Origin: Hungatella sp.
GTDB taxonomy: Bacteria > Bacillota > Clostridia > Lachnospirales > Lachnospiraceae
DNA length: 64,000 nucleotides
Direction: 5' to 3'
NCBI GenBank assembly: GCA_009712635.1
Contig: WASS01000020.1
Location: 1,125,208-1,189,207, forward strand
The notes below the pieces were generated by a model. That model was given only the letters and a program-made list of their open reading frames with translations. It did no database searches and had not been told where the DNA came from. Within the stretch, counting starts at the first letter, position 1. Every line of letters starts with the position of its first letter. The translations under genes and the position numbers were made by a program. Below are positions 8,908 through 17,827 of this stretch, one piece after another.

Positions 8908-10689
8908 TTAAGTAGGAATTCGTAAAACAACTTCAGTTCCTGAACCTTCTGTGCTGTTAATCTCAATTTTAACTTCATCTCCGTAATACATCTGAAGCCT
9001 GGTAATGGCATTTTCCATACCAATGTGAGACGCTGCATCTGATTCCCCAAAGATCCCCCTTCTGATTAATTCCAGTTTGTGGCGTTCCATACCTTTTCCA
9101 TTGTCTCGAATCAGAATCCGTATTTCTTTCCCCTCCCTGCACATACTTACTTCCAGAACGTGATTGTTTTTTGTTCCTTCAAAGCCATGAAGAATGGAGT
9201 TTTCAACAAATGGCTGAAGCAACAGTTTGTGAATCCGCAGATCCATCACATCAGGATCTACATTGATTCTGCAGGTAAAATTATTTTTCAGCCGGAACTG
9301 CTGTAAATATATGTACTTTTTCAGCCAATCAATCTCATCTCGCACAAAAACCTCCCCGCTGCTGTCCGCAATGGCGTAGCGGAGTATGGTCGCGAGGGAG
9401 TTAATTGCATTGCTGATATCGAATTCATCCTTATCGATTGCCATCCAGTTGATGGTGTCCAGTGTGTTATAGAGAAAATGGGGGTTAATCTGCGCTTCCA
9501 ATGCCTTAAGCTCCGCCTGGCGCTGCATCTGCCCTGCCTTCTTTTCTTTTTTAAGCGCAGTTTCCAGCTTCTCCAGCATGTCATTAAACTGAACCGCTAT
9601 CGTTTCGATTTCCACAGGCATTTTTTTGTCTGTTTCCACCCGTACCTTCAAATCCCCCTCCCGTGCTTTCTGCATGGAGGCCACCACCATCTTTACGGAG
9701 TCCACAAGTCGGTCCAGTACCCCCAGTGTCAGCAGCACAGTGACCATAAGAAGAAGGAGGCTTAAGGCTATAATCAGATAAATCTGATTATTCAGGTTCT
9801 TCATTAAGCTGCCCTGATCCATCACATTCACCAGATCCCAGCCCAAGGAATCATCGTGGTAAAGCCAGACCGAGGTATAGCGTTCCTCGTACAGGTTCTC
9901 TTCCCGGATAAACTTTTTGCAGGCTTCCACTTTTGTCTCTAAGGATGTCCCCTTCCCATAAAGTACTTTACCTATCTTTTCCGGCTGGCGGTAAGCAATG
10001 ATACGCCCCGCCTCATCAATGATGAAATTAAAACTTTTCTCCTGATCCTGGGCCTGAACTTTGCATACGCTTTGAAGAAATTCCTTATCAAGACTGACAA
10101 TCACAATTCCATTTTCTCTATTTAGATTTCTGTAATCGATAATCCGGTGAGCCAGATGCAGGAGATAGTAATCCTCATTTGCAAATCTGGTTCCGTATTC
10201 CGTGGGGAAAATATGGGTCTGATTATCCGAAGAAACCTTCCCATACAGTTCCTCCTGGGAAAGGCTGAAGCTGTTCATCCACGAATTCTCATAGGTAGAC
10301 GCAGACAGCTGGTTGTAAGTAATGCTAAGTCCCTTAGGGGTAATAATGGTTATGGACTTTATGTACTCTTTTGTATTAAGAAGTCCCCTTAAATATCTTC
10401 GAAGCTGGTTTTTTGCAACCGATGCATTCTGTTTCTGATCCAGCCGGTCCACCCATGCCACCACATCATCATTGGTATAAATCTGGAACAACAGATCCTC
10501 ATAGGATTTCAGCCTGATGGTCAGATTATTATCCATCTGCATCAGGCTTACACTGGTCAGCTCCTGGGTATTCTTCTTTAAAGTAACTGAAATGTTGTAA
10601 AAATAGTAAAAACTTAATACAAGAATGGGAATTGTAGAGGTCGCCCAGAAAAGACGGATTAATTTTTTCTTCAGACTCACTTTTTTCAT
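8908..10689 (-). CDS. YesM-type sensor histidine kinase
   Basis: Membrane sensor of the two-component system paired with the YesN-like regulator in this locus. From the ATG at 10689 (MKKVSLKKKL, preceded by GAGGGAG) the protein has 593 residues. Transmembrane helix 1 spans about 8-33, an extracellular dCache-like sensor about 34-300, helix 2 about 302-325, and a HAMP linker about 326-378. The His_kinase box is EAQINPHFLYNTLD with phospho-acceptor His404. An HATPase domain follows, with N-box VENSILHGF and G-box RDNGKGM. An ATG five codons upstream (10704) lacks a good ribosome binding site. The kinase gene sits between the permeases and the binding protein. It likely senses extracellular sugar or the loaded binding protein (inferred). 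Confidence 0.92.
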   Translation of the reverse strand: MKKVSLKKKLIRLFWATSTIPILVLSFYYFYNISVTLKKNTQELTSVSLMQMDNNLTIRLKSYEDLLFQIYTNDDVVAWVDRLDQKQNASVAKNQLRRYLRGLLNTKEYIKSITIITPKGLSITYNQLSASTYENSWMNSFSLSQEELYGKVSSDNQTHIFPTEYGTRFANEDYYLLHLAHRIIDYRNLNRENGIVIVSLDKEFLQSVCKVQAQDQEKSFNFIIDEAGRIIAYRQPEKIGKVLYGKGTSLETKVEACKKFIREENLYEERYTSVWLYHDDSLGWDLVNVMDQGSLMKNLNNQIYLIIALSLLLLMVTVLLTLGVLDRLVDSVKMVVASMQKAREGDLKVRVETDKKMPVEIETIAVQFNDMLEKLETALKKEKKAGQMQRQAELKALEAQINPHFLYNTLDTINWMAIDKDEFDISNAINSLATILRYAIADSSGEVFVRDEIDWLKKYIYLQQFRLKNNFTCRINVDPDVMDLRIHKLLLQPFVENSILHGFEGTKNNHVLEVSMCREGKEIRILIRDNGKGMERHKLELIRRGIFGESDAASHIGMENAITRLQMYYGDEVKIEINSTEGSGTEVVLRIPT

Positions 10690-10714
10690 AAGGCTCCCTC
10701 TCATTTAAAACAGA

Positions 10715-11563
10715 TTATCCCTTCACTGCACCACTTGTCATTCCCGATATAATGTACTTTTGCATAAACAAAAAAATCAGCGCCACGGGTATAATCGTAA
10801 CAATGGCAAAGGCTGTTAAATAGCTCCACTTTGTGCCATACTGTCCCATGAAATTAAAGATTCCCGCTGTAATGGGCCGTTTCTTCTGGTCCAGAATAAA
10901 TGTCATTCCATAGGCTAAATCCCCCCAGCCGTACAGGAACGAAAAGATGGCACAGACCACCACTCCCGGCTTGGCGACCGGAAGCAGAATTCTTAAAAAC
11001 GCCAGAAAGCGGGTACATCCGTCTATGTAGGCGGCTTCCTCCAGATCTCTTGGAACGGAAGCAAAATAATTTTTCAAAATTAGAACGGAAAATGGGATGC
11101 CAAGGGTTGCATCGGATAAAATGGCAGACAGTCTGGTATTGTATATATGCATTCCCTTAAACATAATAAACATAGGTGTCAATAGTACGGAAACCGGAAG
11201 CATCTGGGTTACCAGAAAGCACAAAAGCATACCGTTTCTCCCTTTGAAACGATATCTGGCTACGGCATAGGAAGCCGGAACAGCCAGAATTACCGCGATT
11301 GCCATGGCTCCAGCGGAGATAAGCAGGCTGTTTGCAAAGGAACGGAACATATTGAAATCTCCGTTTCCAACCTGGGCGGCATAGGATTTTGTATTTAAAA
11401 CATGGGGATAAAAGGTGGGTGGAATCTGAAAGATCTCCTTTTCCGTTTTCAATGAGGTAATAAAAATCCAAAAAAGAGGAAACAGAAGCAGACACAGGAT
11501 AACCACCGACACCAGACATAACAGAAATTCCTTTTTTCCCTTTTTATTTCCTTTCTCCATCAC
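10715..11563 (-). CDS. carbohydrate ABC transporter permease, MalG type
   Basis: Inner permease subunit of 282 residues with six predicted membrane helices. The cytoplasmic EAA loop reads EEAAYIDGCTRFLAFLRILLPVAKPG and contacts the ATPase. The C-terminus QKYIISGMTSGAVKG is the usual ending of this subfamily. Its start overlaps the preceding permease stop by 4 bases, so the pair is translationally coupled. No ATPase gene is present in the locus. Sugar importers of this class in Firmicutes commonly share one MsmK/MsmX-type ATPase encoded elsewhere. Confidence 0.92.
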   Translation of the reverse strand: MMEKGNKKGKKEFLLCLVSVVILCLLLFPLFWIFITSLKTEKEIFQIPPTFYPHVLNTKSYAAQVGNGDFNMFRSFANSLLISAGAMAIAVILAVPASYAVARYRFKGRNGMLLCFLVTQMLPVSVLLTPMFIMFKGMHIYNTRLSAILSDATLGIPFSVLILKNYFASVPRDLEEAAYIDGCTRFLAFLRILLPVAKPGVVVCAIFSFLYGWGDLAYGMTFILDQKKRPITAGIFNFMGQYGTKWSYLTAFAIVTIIPVALIFLFMQKYIISGMTSGAVKG

Positions 11564-12459
11564 TCCATCTCCCCTTTCATTGTAATTTTCAAATAGACTA
11601 CGCCTACCAGAAGCAAAATTACAAGCAGTACATTGGCAGCGGAAGATCCAAGGCTGTACTGGAACATCTCAAAGGATAACTTATAGGAATAGGTGGACAG
11701 TAAATGAGTGGAATTTACCGGTCCTCCCCCAGTCATTACATAGACCATATCATACACCTTAAAGGTATAGATAAATCCAAGAACGAGAAGTGATTCAATG
11801 GTGGTTCTCATCAGGGGAAGCGTAATTTTAAAGAATTTCTGCCTTCCGTTTGCACCGTCAATGGCTGCACTTTCATAAAGCTCCAGGGGAATGGTGGTAA
11901 GTCCTGTTGATATCAGAATTGTATTAAATGGAATTCCAATCCAGATATTAGCTGTAATCACTGCGGTCATCGCAGTTGACGGGCTGGTAAGCCACTGAAT
12001 ATTCTCTGTAATCAACCCCGCGCTTTTCAGGAAATAATTAATAATTCCCACATCAGTAGAAAACATGAACTTAAAAATCAAGGCAGTCACTGTCATGGGA
12101 ATCATCCACGGTATCATAAGAAGCCCTCTCACCGGTCTGGCAAAGGAAAAATCTTTTTGAAACAGAAGTGCCAGAGCAAAGCCAATGACAAATTGAACAA
12201 CCAGACAGCTGACCGTAAACAGCAGCGTGTTGAACATAGCCCTTAAAAATACTGGATCGTGCATCAGTTTTATGTAATTATCAAAACCAATAAAGTCTCT
12301 GGATCCACGGACCAGATTCCTGACCGTAACATTCTGAAGACTTAAAATAAGATTGCTGACAATGGGGTATCCCACAAAAAACAGCATATAAAGAAACGCC
12401 GGAAGCGCATACAGCAGCCCGATATTGTCATATCGGAAAAAGCTTTTGATTCGTTTCAC
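11560..12459 (-). CDS. carbohydrate ABC transporter permease, MalF type
   Basis: Membrane permease of 299 residues and partner of the MalG-type subunit that overlaps its 3' end. The EAA loop reads ESAAIDGANGRQKFFKITLPLMR. The first helix begins ALPAFLYMLFFVGYPIVSNL. The start is a GTG at 12459; AGGAGG at 12470-12475 is 10 bases upstream and no better start is in frame. A 109-bp gap to the response-regulator gene leaves room for a regulated promoter of the transporter genes. Confidence 0.9.
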   Translation of the reverse strand: MKRIKSFFRYDNIGLLYALPAFLYMLFFVGYPIVSNLILSLQNVTVRNLVRGSRDFIGFDNYIKLMHDPVFLRAMFNTLLFTVSCLVVQFVIGFALALLFQKDFSFARPVRGLLMIPWMIPMTVTALIFKFMFSTDVGIINYFLKSAGLITENIQWLTSPSTAMTAVITANIWIGIPFNTILISTGLTTIPLELYESAAIDGANGRQKFFKITLPLMRTTIESLLVLGFIYTFKVYDMVYVMTGGGPVNSTHLLSTYSYKLSFEMFQYSLGSSAANVLLVILLLVGVVYLKITMKGEME

Positions 12460-12568
12460 TGAAAATAGTCCTCCTTTTCATTATTTCCACTGAAACCATC
12501 TTACACTGTATCACCGTTTCTCAAAATACGGGAAACCTTGAAAAGGAGGAAAAACCTAAACGTTTTCC

Positions 12569-14092
12569 CTATTTTAAAGTCTTCCTGTAATCTGCCGGAA
12601 GCTGGCCTGTCATCTCCTTAAATACCTTGCTGAAGTATTTTGGATCGGAATAGCCTACCTTTGCTGCTATTTCATACAGCTTCATATGGGTCCCGCAAAG
12701 CAGTTCCTTGGCTTTATTAATTCTGAAATTTTTCATATATGTACTGAAGGTCAGCCCCATCTCCTTATGAAACTGGGTTCCCAGATACTCAGGAGTAACA
12801 TTAAGCTTGGACGCAATCTCATCCAGTGTAATACCGCTTTGATAGAATTCCTGTATCATACTTCTGACCCGCCGTACAGTCAGATGGGTAACTTCTTTTT
12901 CTTCCTCCCGGGGTTTTATATAATCAAACAGGAAATCCGCCGCTGCCGCCAGTTCTTCTCTCCTCTTTGCCTCCATAATCATTTCCAGGAGCTTTTGCTG
13001 CTTCAATGACTCAAAATTAATACAGCCCAGTTCCTTGGCAATTCCCATGACCGCCCATAAAAAGCGGACATAGCATTCCTTAATCTCCTTGGGGGCATAA
13101 ATCTTACCATCAAGAAAACTGTTATGGAATTCAGCCATAAGGGCTTTTGCCTTATCCCAGTTATCGGAACAGATGGCAACTTTTATTCTTGTTTCCAATT
13201 CAATTGGATAGATGCAGGGCACTGTCTGAACGTGGGTAATCTTCGGGTAGGAAATGAGTATTTCCTCATCAAAGGACAGATTCCAGTCCATATAGGGATT
13301 CAGACTGTCCAGTCCCTTTTTTAATTGTGCCACTCCCCCAACCTCTGTCCAGCCAAAGGTCATATACCTGGGTCTTTGTTTTAAAATCTGCTGCTGCAGC
13401 CAACGCTCCAGATCATGGGCATCCTTGTAATGATAAAGAACCACAACCAGTGATTTTCTGTACATCAGATCCAGAATACAAAATGACAGATCCGGATACA
13501 TGGAGAAAACATGTCGTAACTGTTTCACCGCGCCATCCCGTTCTTCTTCATAGCGGCTGCCCAGATATACATAAATTAAAATCAGTTTCTCAGCTTCTTT
13601 CATCTGATAATTGCGCTGTAAATAAGTATTGATATCTGCATCCATCTCCATGCGGCCGTTCATAAAATCATAGAGTATCTGCTCCAGCGTACCAATCTTT
13701 TCCGGTTTTTCCTGCCTGTCCTTTTCCACCTGCAGTTCCACATGCTCCAGTGCCTGTGCGAAATCATTGAGAGAAATAGGTTTTAGCAAATATTCTGTCA
13801 CTCCAAGCTTCATCGCCTGTCGGGCATATTCAAACTCGGAGTAGGCGCTTAAAACAATGGCTTTAGAAGTGATTCCTCCTTTCACCGCATTGGTCATCAT
13901 ATCCAAACCATCCATCTTCGGCATTCTGATATCTGTTATTACAATATCAGGCTTTAACTCTTTTAACATCCGAAGTCCTTCTTCCCCGTTCTCCGCCTCT
14001 CCCACGATATGGTAATCCTGTCTCATTTTTCCTAAAAGCTTCTGGATCCCTTCTCTGATTCGTATCTCGTCCTCAACAATCAGTAACCTCAT
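12569..14092 (-). CDS. YesN-type response regulator with AraC DNA-binding domain
   Basis: Cytoplasmic transcription activator of 507 residues. The receiver domain (1-120) has acidic pocket EDE at 7-9, phospho-acceptor Asp54 in VITDIRMPKMDG, and conserved Lys in TEYLLKPIS. The C-terminal 100 residues form two AraC helix-turn-helix motifs, GITLDEIASKLNVTPEYLGT and LYEIAAKVGYSDPKYFSKVF. A central linker of about 270 residues is normal for YesN relatives. It is the first gene of the locus and pairs with the YesM-like kinase. Probable targets are the permease promoter in the 12460-12568 gap and the binding-protein gene. Confidence 0.93.
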   Translation of the reverse strand: MRLLIVEDEIRIREGIQKLLGKMRQDYHIVGEAENGEEGLRMLKELKPDIVITDIRMPKMDGLDMMTNAVKGGITSKAIVLSAYSEFEYARQAMKLGVTEYLLKPISLNDFAQALEHVELQVEKDRQEKPEKIGTLEQILYDFMNGRMEMDADINTYLQRNYQMKEAEKLILIYVYLGSRYEEERDGAVKQLRHVFSMYPDLSFCILDLMYRKSLVVVLYHYKDAHDLERWLQQQILKQRPRYMTFGWTEVGGVAQLKKGLDSLNPYMDWNLSFDEEILISYPKITHVQTVPCIYPIELETRIKVAICSDNWDKAKALMAEFHNSFLDGKIYAPKEIKECYVRFLWAVMGIAKELGCINFESLKQQKLLEMIMEAKRREELAAAADFLFDYIKPREEEKEVTHLTVRRVRSMIQEFYQSGITLDEIASKLNVTPEYLGTQFHKEMGLTFSTYMKNFRINKAKELLCGTHMKLYEIAAKVGYSDPKYFSKVFKEMTGQLPADYRKTLK

Positions 14093-14173
14093 GCTTTATT
14101 CCCCTTTTAAAAACCGCTTCCAGTTTTTCCCATTCATCTGCTGTTTTCATATTACTTTAATCCAATAAAACTG

Positions 14174-15268
14174 TCAATCCTCCCCCTTTTCTGTGATGCT
14201 TTTTAATGCAGATGAGGCCATGGTTTTCAACATTTTATGAATTAAGAACCGGGAATTTTCATCAAGATTTCTTACCCGGCCCATCATCAGCGGAATGTTT
14301 CTCTGCCATTCCGATCCGATCTGCTTGATATTTTGTGTGTCTCCTGTATCCAGAACGGAATACAGCGCATTGACAAAATGTTCCCGCTCTTCATCGGAGA
14401 CTGCCTCCAGCCAGTTATGCAGTGATTTGTCCATGTATTTGGCGTTTTTGGTCAGCCGTTCCACAAAAACGAAATGATCCCCTTCGATAATCCAGGAGAA
14501 CGGATCGTGCTGCAAAAGGCCGGTTCTATTACTTTTTACGATAGAATATTGTTCCTGGCTCTCTAACAGCATACCAATCACAGAGGACTGGGGAACGGTC
14601 TTTTCCACAATTTCCTGACCCCTTTCCAGTTCAAGAGCATCTATGGCATTTTCCTTAAAACCCGGACCGTCATGGGAATAAACCTTTATAATCCGGTCCT
14701 TTAACTGCCTGTTTAATTTTGCATAAACATAAACAGCCAGATTCCCTCCCTTGGAATGGCCTCCTAATAAAAGCTTTCCTTTAAAATTTGCAGCCACCTC
14801 TTCAACATAGCGGACTGCCTCCTCCTGAGATGGAACCGGGTATTTAAACGCCATGTTAAAATCTTCTTTCCACCCGACCAGAGTTGCATCTGTCCCCCGG
14901 AATGCAATATAAGCCGTATCTTCATTCAGAAAAATGGTGACAGCGCTAAATTGTTTTTCCAGAATACAGTCCTGTTCTTCCCTGTAAAAGCCAAGTGTCA
15001 GATTCCGGTAACGCGGACTTGCAGCCATGGCAAACAAAAGCCGTAAGCTGTTTTCCTCATCCCATACACGGCAAAACATCTCTCTAAAATGCTCTGCTTT
15101 CAGAAGAGAGCCAATGGTAGGGAGGGTTTTATCAGGCTTAAATCCCGGCACAAACGAAGAAAAACCAATGTAGGAAAATTTAGAAAAAATAAGACTGTCT
15201 ACAGAATGAAATGGTTTCCTGTTAAAATCTGATAATTCGCGTTCTGCATAGTTAATGATATTTGCCAT
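14174..15268 (-). CDS. Mbeg1-like (DUF2974) alpha/beta-hydrolase fold protein
   Basis: Cytoplasmic lipase-3-like protein of 364 residues with no signal peptide. AYIAFRGTDATLVGWKEDF (about 119-137) and GGHSKGGNLAVYVYAKL with candidate nucleophile Ser172 are the family hallmarks. YSHDGPGFKE near 200 provides the Asp of the expected triad. Members are widespread in Firmicutes, and their substrate is unknown. The gene stands alone: the YesN gene begins 81 bp downstream, and the next unit is divergent. I do not infer a pathway. Confidence 0.8.
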   Translation of the reverse strand: MANIINYAERELSDFNRKPFHSVDSLIFSKFSYIGFSSFVPGFKPDKTLPTIGSLLKAEHFREMFCRVWDEENSLRLLFAMAASPRYRNLTLGFYREEQDCILEKQFSAVTIFLNEDTAYIAFRGTDATLVGWKEDFNMAFKYPVPSQEEAVRYVEEVAANFKGKLLLGGHSKGGNLAVYVYAKLNRQLKDRIIKVYSHDGPGFKENAIDALELERGQEIVEKTVPQSSVIGMLLESQEQYSIVKSNRTGLLQHDPFSWIIEGDHFVFVERLTKNAKYMDKSLHNWLEAVSDEEREHFVNALYSVLDTGDTQNIKQIGSEWQRNIPLMMGRVRNLDENSRFLIHKMLKTMASSALKSITEKGED

Positions 15269-15360
15269 TTAAAGAATCTCCTTGTTCTGTCATAGGCCGA
15301 TTATTTCATTAGTATTTGTCTCTGTTTCCATTTTATGCTTATAACTCTACGAAGCGTTTA

Positions 15361-15389
15361 TTGAAAAGATGATGACCAGGAGCTACAAT
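15361..15389 (+). promoter_or_regulatory. promoter of the GIY-YIG / DUF2087 / CAT operon
   Basis: TTGAAA (15361-15366), a 17-base spacer, and TACAAT (15384-15389). It lies 46 bp upstream of the first start codon on the plus strand. Confidence 0.6.
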
Positions 15390-15435
15390 AATGTGGAAAA
15401 AGGCTACTGGCAGCCTGACATCAGGAGGTGACTAA

Positions 15436-15777
15436 ATGGAAAGTTCAGCGAAAAAAGCATTAAAAGACCAGTACAAAAACAGAATTATGACTGGAGGAAT
15501 CTACCGCATACAATGCAGCAAAGACGGGTCATACTGGTTACGAACCAGTTTAGATATGCAGGGTTCAAAAAACCGGTTTGCGTTTTCCAAGGCAACCGAC
15601 TCCTGTCCCGAAATATGTATGCTCAAAACCTGGAAGCAATATGGGGCAGTTTCCTTTTCCTTTGAAATTGTGGAAGAAATTGAAAAAAAAGAGACGCAGA
15701 CTCAACGACAGTTTTCAGATGATTTAAACACACTACTGGAACTGTGGAATGAAAAAAGAATGGAAGGAGAACAATAA
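15436..15777 (+). CDS. GIY-YIG nuclease family protein
   Basis: Small protein of 113 residues with ribosome binding site AGGAGGTGAC. The segment MTGGIYRIQCSKDGSYWLRTS resembles the first strands of the GIY-YIG fold, although the second YIG strand is replaced by YWLRTS. A further conserved block is CPEICMLKTWKQYGAVSFSFEIVEEI. Similar proteins are found in Firmicutes beside DUF2087 proteins, as here (2 bases downstream). Because the canonical catalytic set is incomplete, nuclease activity should not be assumed. It is the first gene of a three-gene unit ending in a chloramphenicol acetyltransferase. Confidence 0.65.
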   Translation: MESSAKKALKDQYKNRIMTGGIYRIQCSKDGSYWLRTSLDMQGSKNRFAFSKATDSCPEICMLKTWKQYGAVSFSFEIVEEIEKKETQTQRQFSDDLNTLLELWNEKRMEGEQ

Positions 15778-15779
15778 CC

Positions 15780-16052
15780 ATGAAAGAAAAAACAGATATC
15801 AGCAACTTTCTTGATGATTCCGGAAAGATAACCAGGTTATCCCAAAAGAATCGCTTAAGAACGGAAATCCTTGAATATCTGGCGGGAAAATTCCTTAATG
15901 ACCGCAGCTATACAGAGAAAGAAGTAAACTCCATCTGTGAGGAATGGCATACTTTTGGAGATTACTTCCTGCTTCGAAGAGAACTGATTGACAGCGGCTT
16001 TCTATGCAGGGAACCAGATGGTTCAAGGTATTGGAAGCCCGAATCAGAATAA
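15780..16052 (+). CDS. DUF2087 domain protein
   Basis: A 90-residue protein consisting of a single DUF2087 domain: KITRLSQKNRLRTEILEYLA followed by RSYTEKEVNSICEEWHTFGD and the ending FLCREPDGSRYW. This winged-helix-like domain is often fused to ArsR-type regulators or found with GIY-YIG proteins. It follows the GIY-YIG gene after 2 bases with GGAGAACAATAACC upstream, so the two are co-translated. It may be a DNA-binding or protein-interaction module. Its function is unknown. Confidence 0.75.
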   Translation: MKEKTDISNFLDDSGKITRLSQKNRLRTEILEYLAGKFLNDRSYTEKEVNSICEEWHTFGDYFLLRRELIDSGFLCREPDGSRYWKPESE

Positions 16053-16068
16053 AACAAAGGAGATTATA

Positions 16069-16737
16069 ATGTCAGACATAAACACTGCCTTTACTCCCAT
16101 TGAATTTGACAGCTGGGACAGAAAACAGTATTTTTATTACTTTACAAAAATGCTGCCTACCGGATTTTCCATTACCATTGAGGCAGACATTACCAATACC
16201 TACAACATGATAAAAAAGCAAAACAAAAAGTTTTTCCCTGCTTATTTGTATCTGGCTTCTAAGCTGATAACAGAACAGCAGGAGTTTCGGATTGCCTCTA
16301 TAGATGGAACGCTTGGTTGTTATGAGGTCTTACACCCTTCTTATGCATGCTTCCATCCGGATGACAAGACCATGTCTAATATGTGGACGGAGTATAATTC
16401 CGACTTTCATACTTTTTATAATAATTACATTACGGACCAGAACCGTTTTGCCCATAACCACGGGATCTTAGCAAAGCCGGATATGCCTCCTCAGAACAGT
16501 TTTATGATAGGAATGCTTCCATGGATTGAGTTTACAAGTTATACACCGGTTCCTTATGCAAACAGCAGCTCCTTTTTCCCGGTTCTGGAAGCAGGAAAAT
16601 TTATTGACAGAGACGGCAGAAAACGAATGCCGCTATCCATTACTGTTCACCATGCTGTAGCAGATGGGTATCATGTGGGCTTATTTCTGGATAAATTTCA
16701 ATCAGGTATGGCTGCCCCTGAAAAGTGGATGGATTAA
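16069..16737 (+). CDS. cat: chloramphenicol acetyltransferase (type A)
   Basis: Transfers acetyl from acetyl-CoA to the 3-hydroxyl of chloramphenicol. From the ATG at 16069 (AAAGGAG upstream) the protein has 222 residues, the usual length. The catalytic motif VHHAVADGYHVG places His195 and Asp199 at exactly the positions known for CAT-III. The N-terminal block FDSWDRKQYFYYFTKMLPTGF (split by family position 10-33) and the SFMIGMLPWIEFTSY strand are also typical. An ORF beginning 81 bases earlier overlaps the DUF2087 gene and has no ribosome binding site. Located last in a chromosomal operon with two unknown genes, it may be intrinsic rather than acquired. The stop overlaps the convergent SGNH gene by 4 bases. 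Confidence 0.92.
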   Translation: MSDINTAFTPIEFDSWDRKQYFYYFTKMLPTGFSITIEADITNTYNMIKKQNKKFFPAYLYLASKLITEQQEFRIASIDGTLGCYEVLHPSYACFHPDDKTMSNMWTEYNSDFHTFYNNYITDQNRFAHNHGILAKPDMPPQNSFMIGMLPWIEFTSYTPVPYANSSSFFPVLEAGKFIDRDGRKRMPLSITVHHAVADGYHVGLFLDKFQSGMAAPEKWMD

Positions 16738-17708
16738 CTGGAAGCATCCTTTACAGATATATTGTATAAGTATTGCTCCAGTTCCTTGTTCCACTCACTG
16801 TAGTTTTTATCATTCCGATGATCTGTGAGTGGATAGTGGGCAGCCAGATAAGTACCTAAATACTGGCTTAACTTTTCGGCTCCGCTTGTATTTAAATGAT
16901 CACCACCGTCTCTGCTGTCCTTATTCCAGTCTATCTTTATGTCCTTCGTAAAGAGGTTTAAATCAAGAAACGGAACGTTATTTTTTATTGCATAATCATT
17001 GACTGTATTATGACGGCTATAGTCCCAGTTTTTTGGGGAAGTAACCCCTACTAACAGCAGACTGATGTTTTTATCTCTGCACATACTTATGATTCTGTCT
17101 GTCCAAAATGTCACTGTCTGGTCTACTGACTCCCGCCCATCTGATTGATTCATGTATTCTCCGCCCTGATAAGGCGCTACCTTTTTACTATGAAAATACC
17201 CTTTCATAACATCTATCTGGTTAAAGTCCTGCTTCGGACTGAAGTCACGGGCTGTGAGTGATTTCCACCTGTCATGATACTTAAAAACTGGCAGATAATA
17301 CTGTGACATATATTCCAGTGCATGATTTATTTCCGTAGGTATATTCCGGTTGTGATAAAATAAATCTGTTTCCAAAATTACAAGCTTTGGATTTTGCCGT
17401 TTTAACGCCTTCTTAAGCATATAATAGGCTTCCGCAGAGCGCTGCCCGGACTGGCTGCAGACAAAGGATGTAATTCCACGCTCTTTCCACATTACCATGG
17501 GCGAAATTCCGGAATATCCCTCACTATCGCCCACAACAATCACATCCAGCGAATTTGCAGGTTCTGCCAATACACCATATGCATGACTATCCCTGCTCGC
17601 TATTCCATCTTTCACTGTATTCCGTTTCGGTACAAACAAAATTGAACACTGAATTAATAATAGGAGAAGAATCCCCCAGAATCCCACAATTTTTCCAAAG
17701 TTTCTCAT
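16734..17708 (-). CDS. SGNH/DltD-like membrane-anchored hydrolase-fold protein
   Basis: A 324-residue protein with one N-terminal helix (about 7-27, GFWGILLLLLIQCSILFV) that anchors it with its domain outside. VIVVGDSEGYSGISPMVMW carries the GDS nucleophile block of SGNH hydrolases, and SRDGGDHLNTSGAEKLSQYL supplies the expected Asp-x-x-His block near the C-terminus. Proteins of this shape in Clostridia are usually annotated as DltD/AlgX-like and are thought to act on cell-surface polymers (esterase or acyl transfer). The substrate cannot be assigned. It is a single-gene unit. Confidence 0.65.
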   Translation of the reverse strand: MRNFGKIVGFWGILLLLLIQCSILFVPKRNTVKDGIASRDSHAYGVLAEPANSLDVIVVGDSEGYSGISPMVMWKERGITSFVCSQSGQRSAEAYYMLKKALKRQNPKLVILETDLFYHNRNIPTEINHALEYMSQYYLPVFKYHDRWKSLTARDFSPKQDFNQIDVMKGYFHSKKVAPYQGGEYMNQSDGRESVDQTVTFWTDRIISMCRDKNISLLLVGVTSPKNWDYSRHNTVNDYAIKNNVPFLDLNLFTKDIKIDWNKDSRDGGDHLNTSGAEKLSQYLGTYLAAHYPLTDHRNDKNYSEWNKELEQYLYNISVKDASS

Positions 17709-17827
17709 TTTAGCTCCACTTTTCCTTTAATAACTAAAATAGATGAACATTCATCCCAAACTTCATTATACTAACTTTGTAAAAAAAATCAGCTAAATAA
17801 ATCTTAACATTTCTGAAGATTATTATA

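Noticed and set aside
14073-14150. 25-residue ORF overlapping the YesN start (MKTADEWEKLEAVF...)
   Set aside because: No credible ribosome binding site and low-information composition; could be a chance frame, so not listed as a leader peptide.
15436-16737. Recently acquired resistance island around the cat gene
   Set aside because: No transposase, integrase, flanking repeats or obvious base-composition break; the convergent overlap with a chromosomal gene argues for a long-standing location.
17800-17821. Terminator after the ABC exporter operon
   Set aside because: AATCTT/AAGATT gives only a 6-bp AT-rich stem with a poor T-run; too weak to call.
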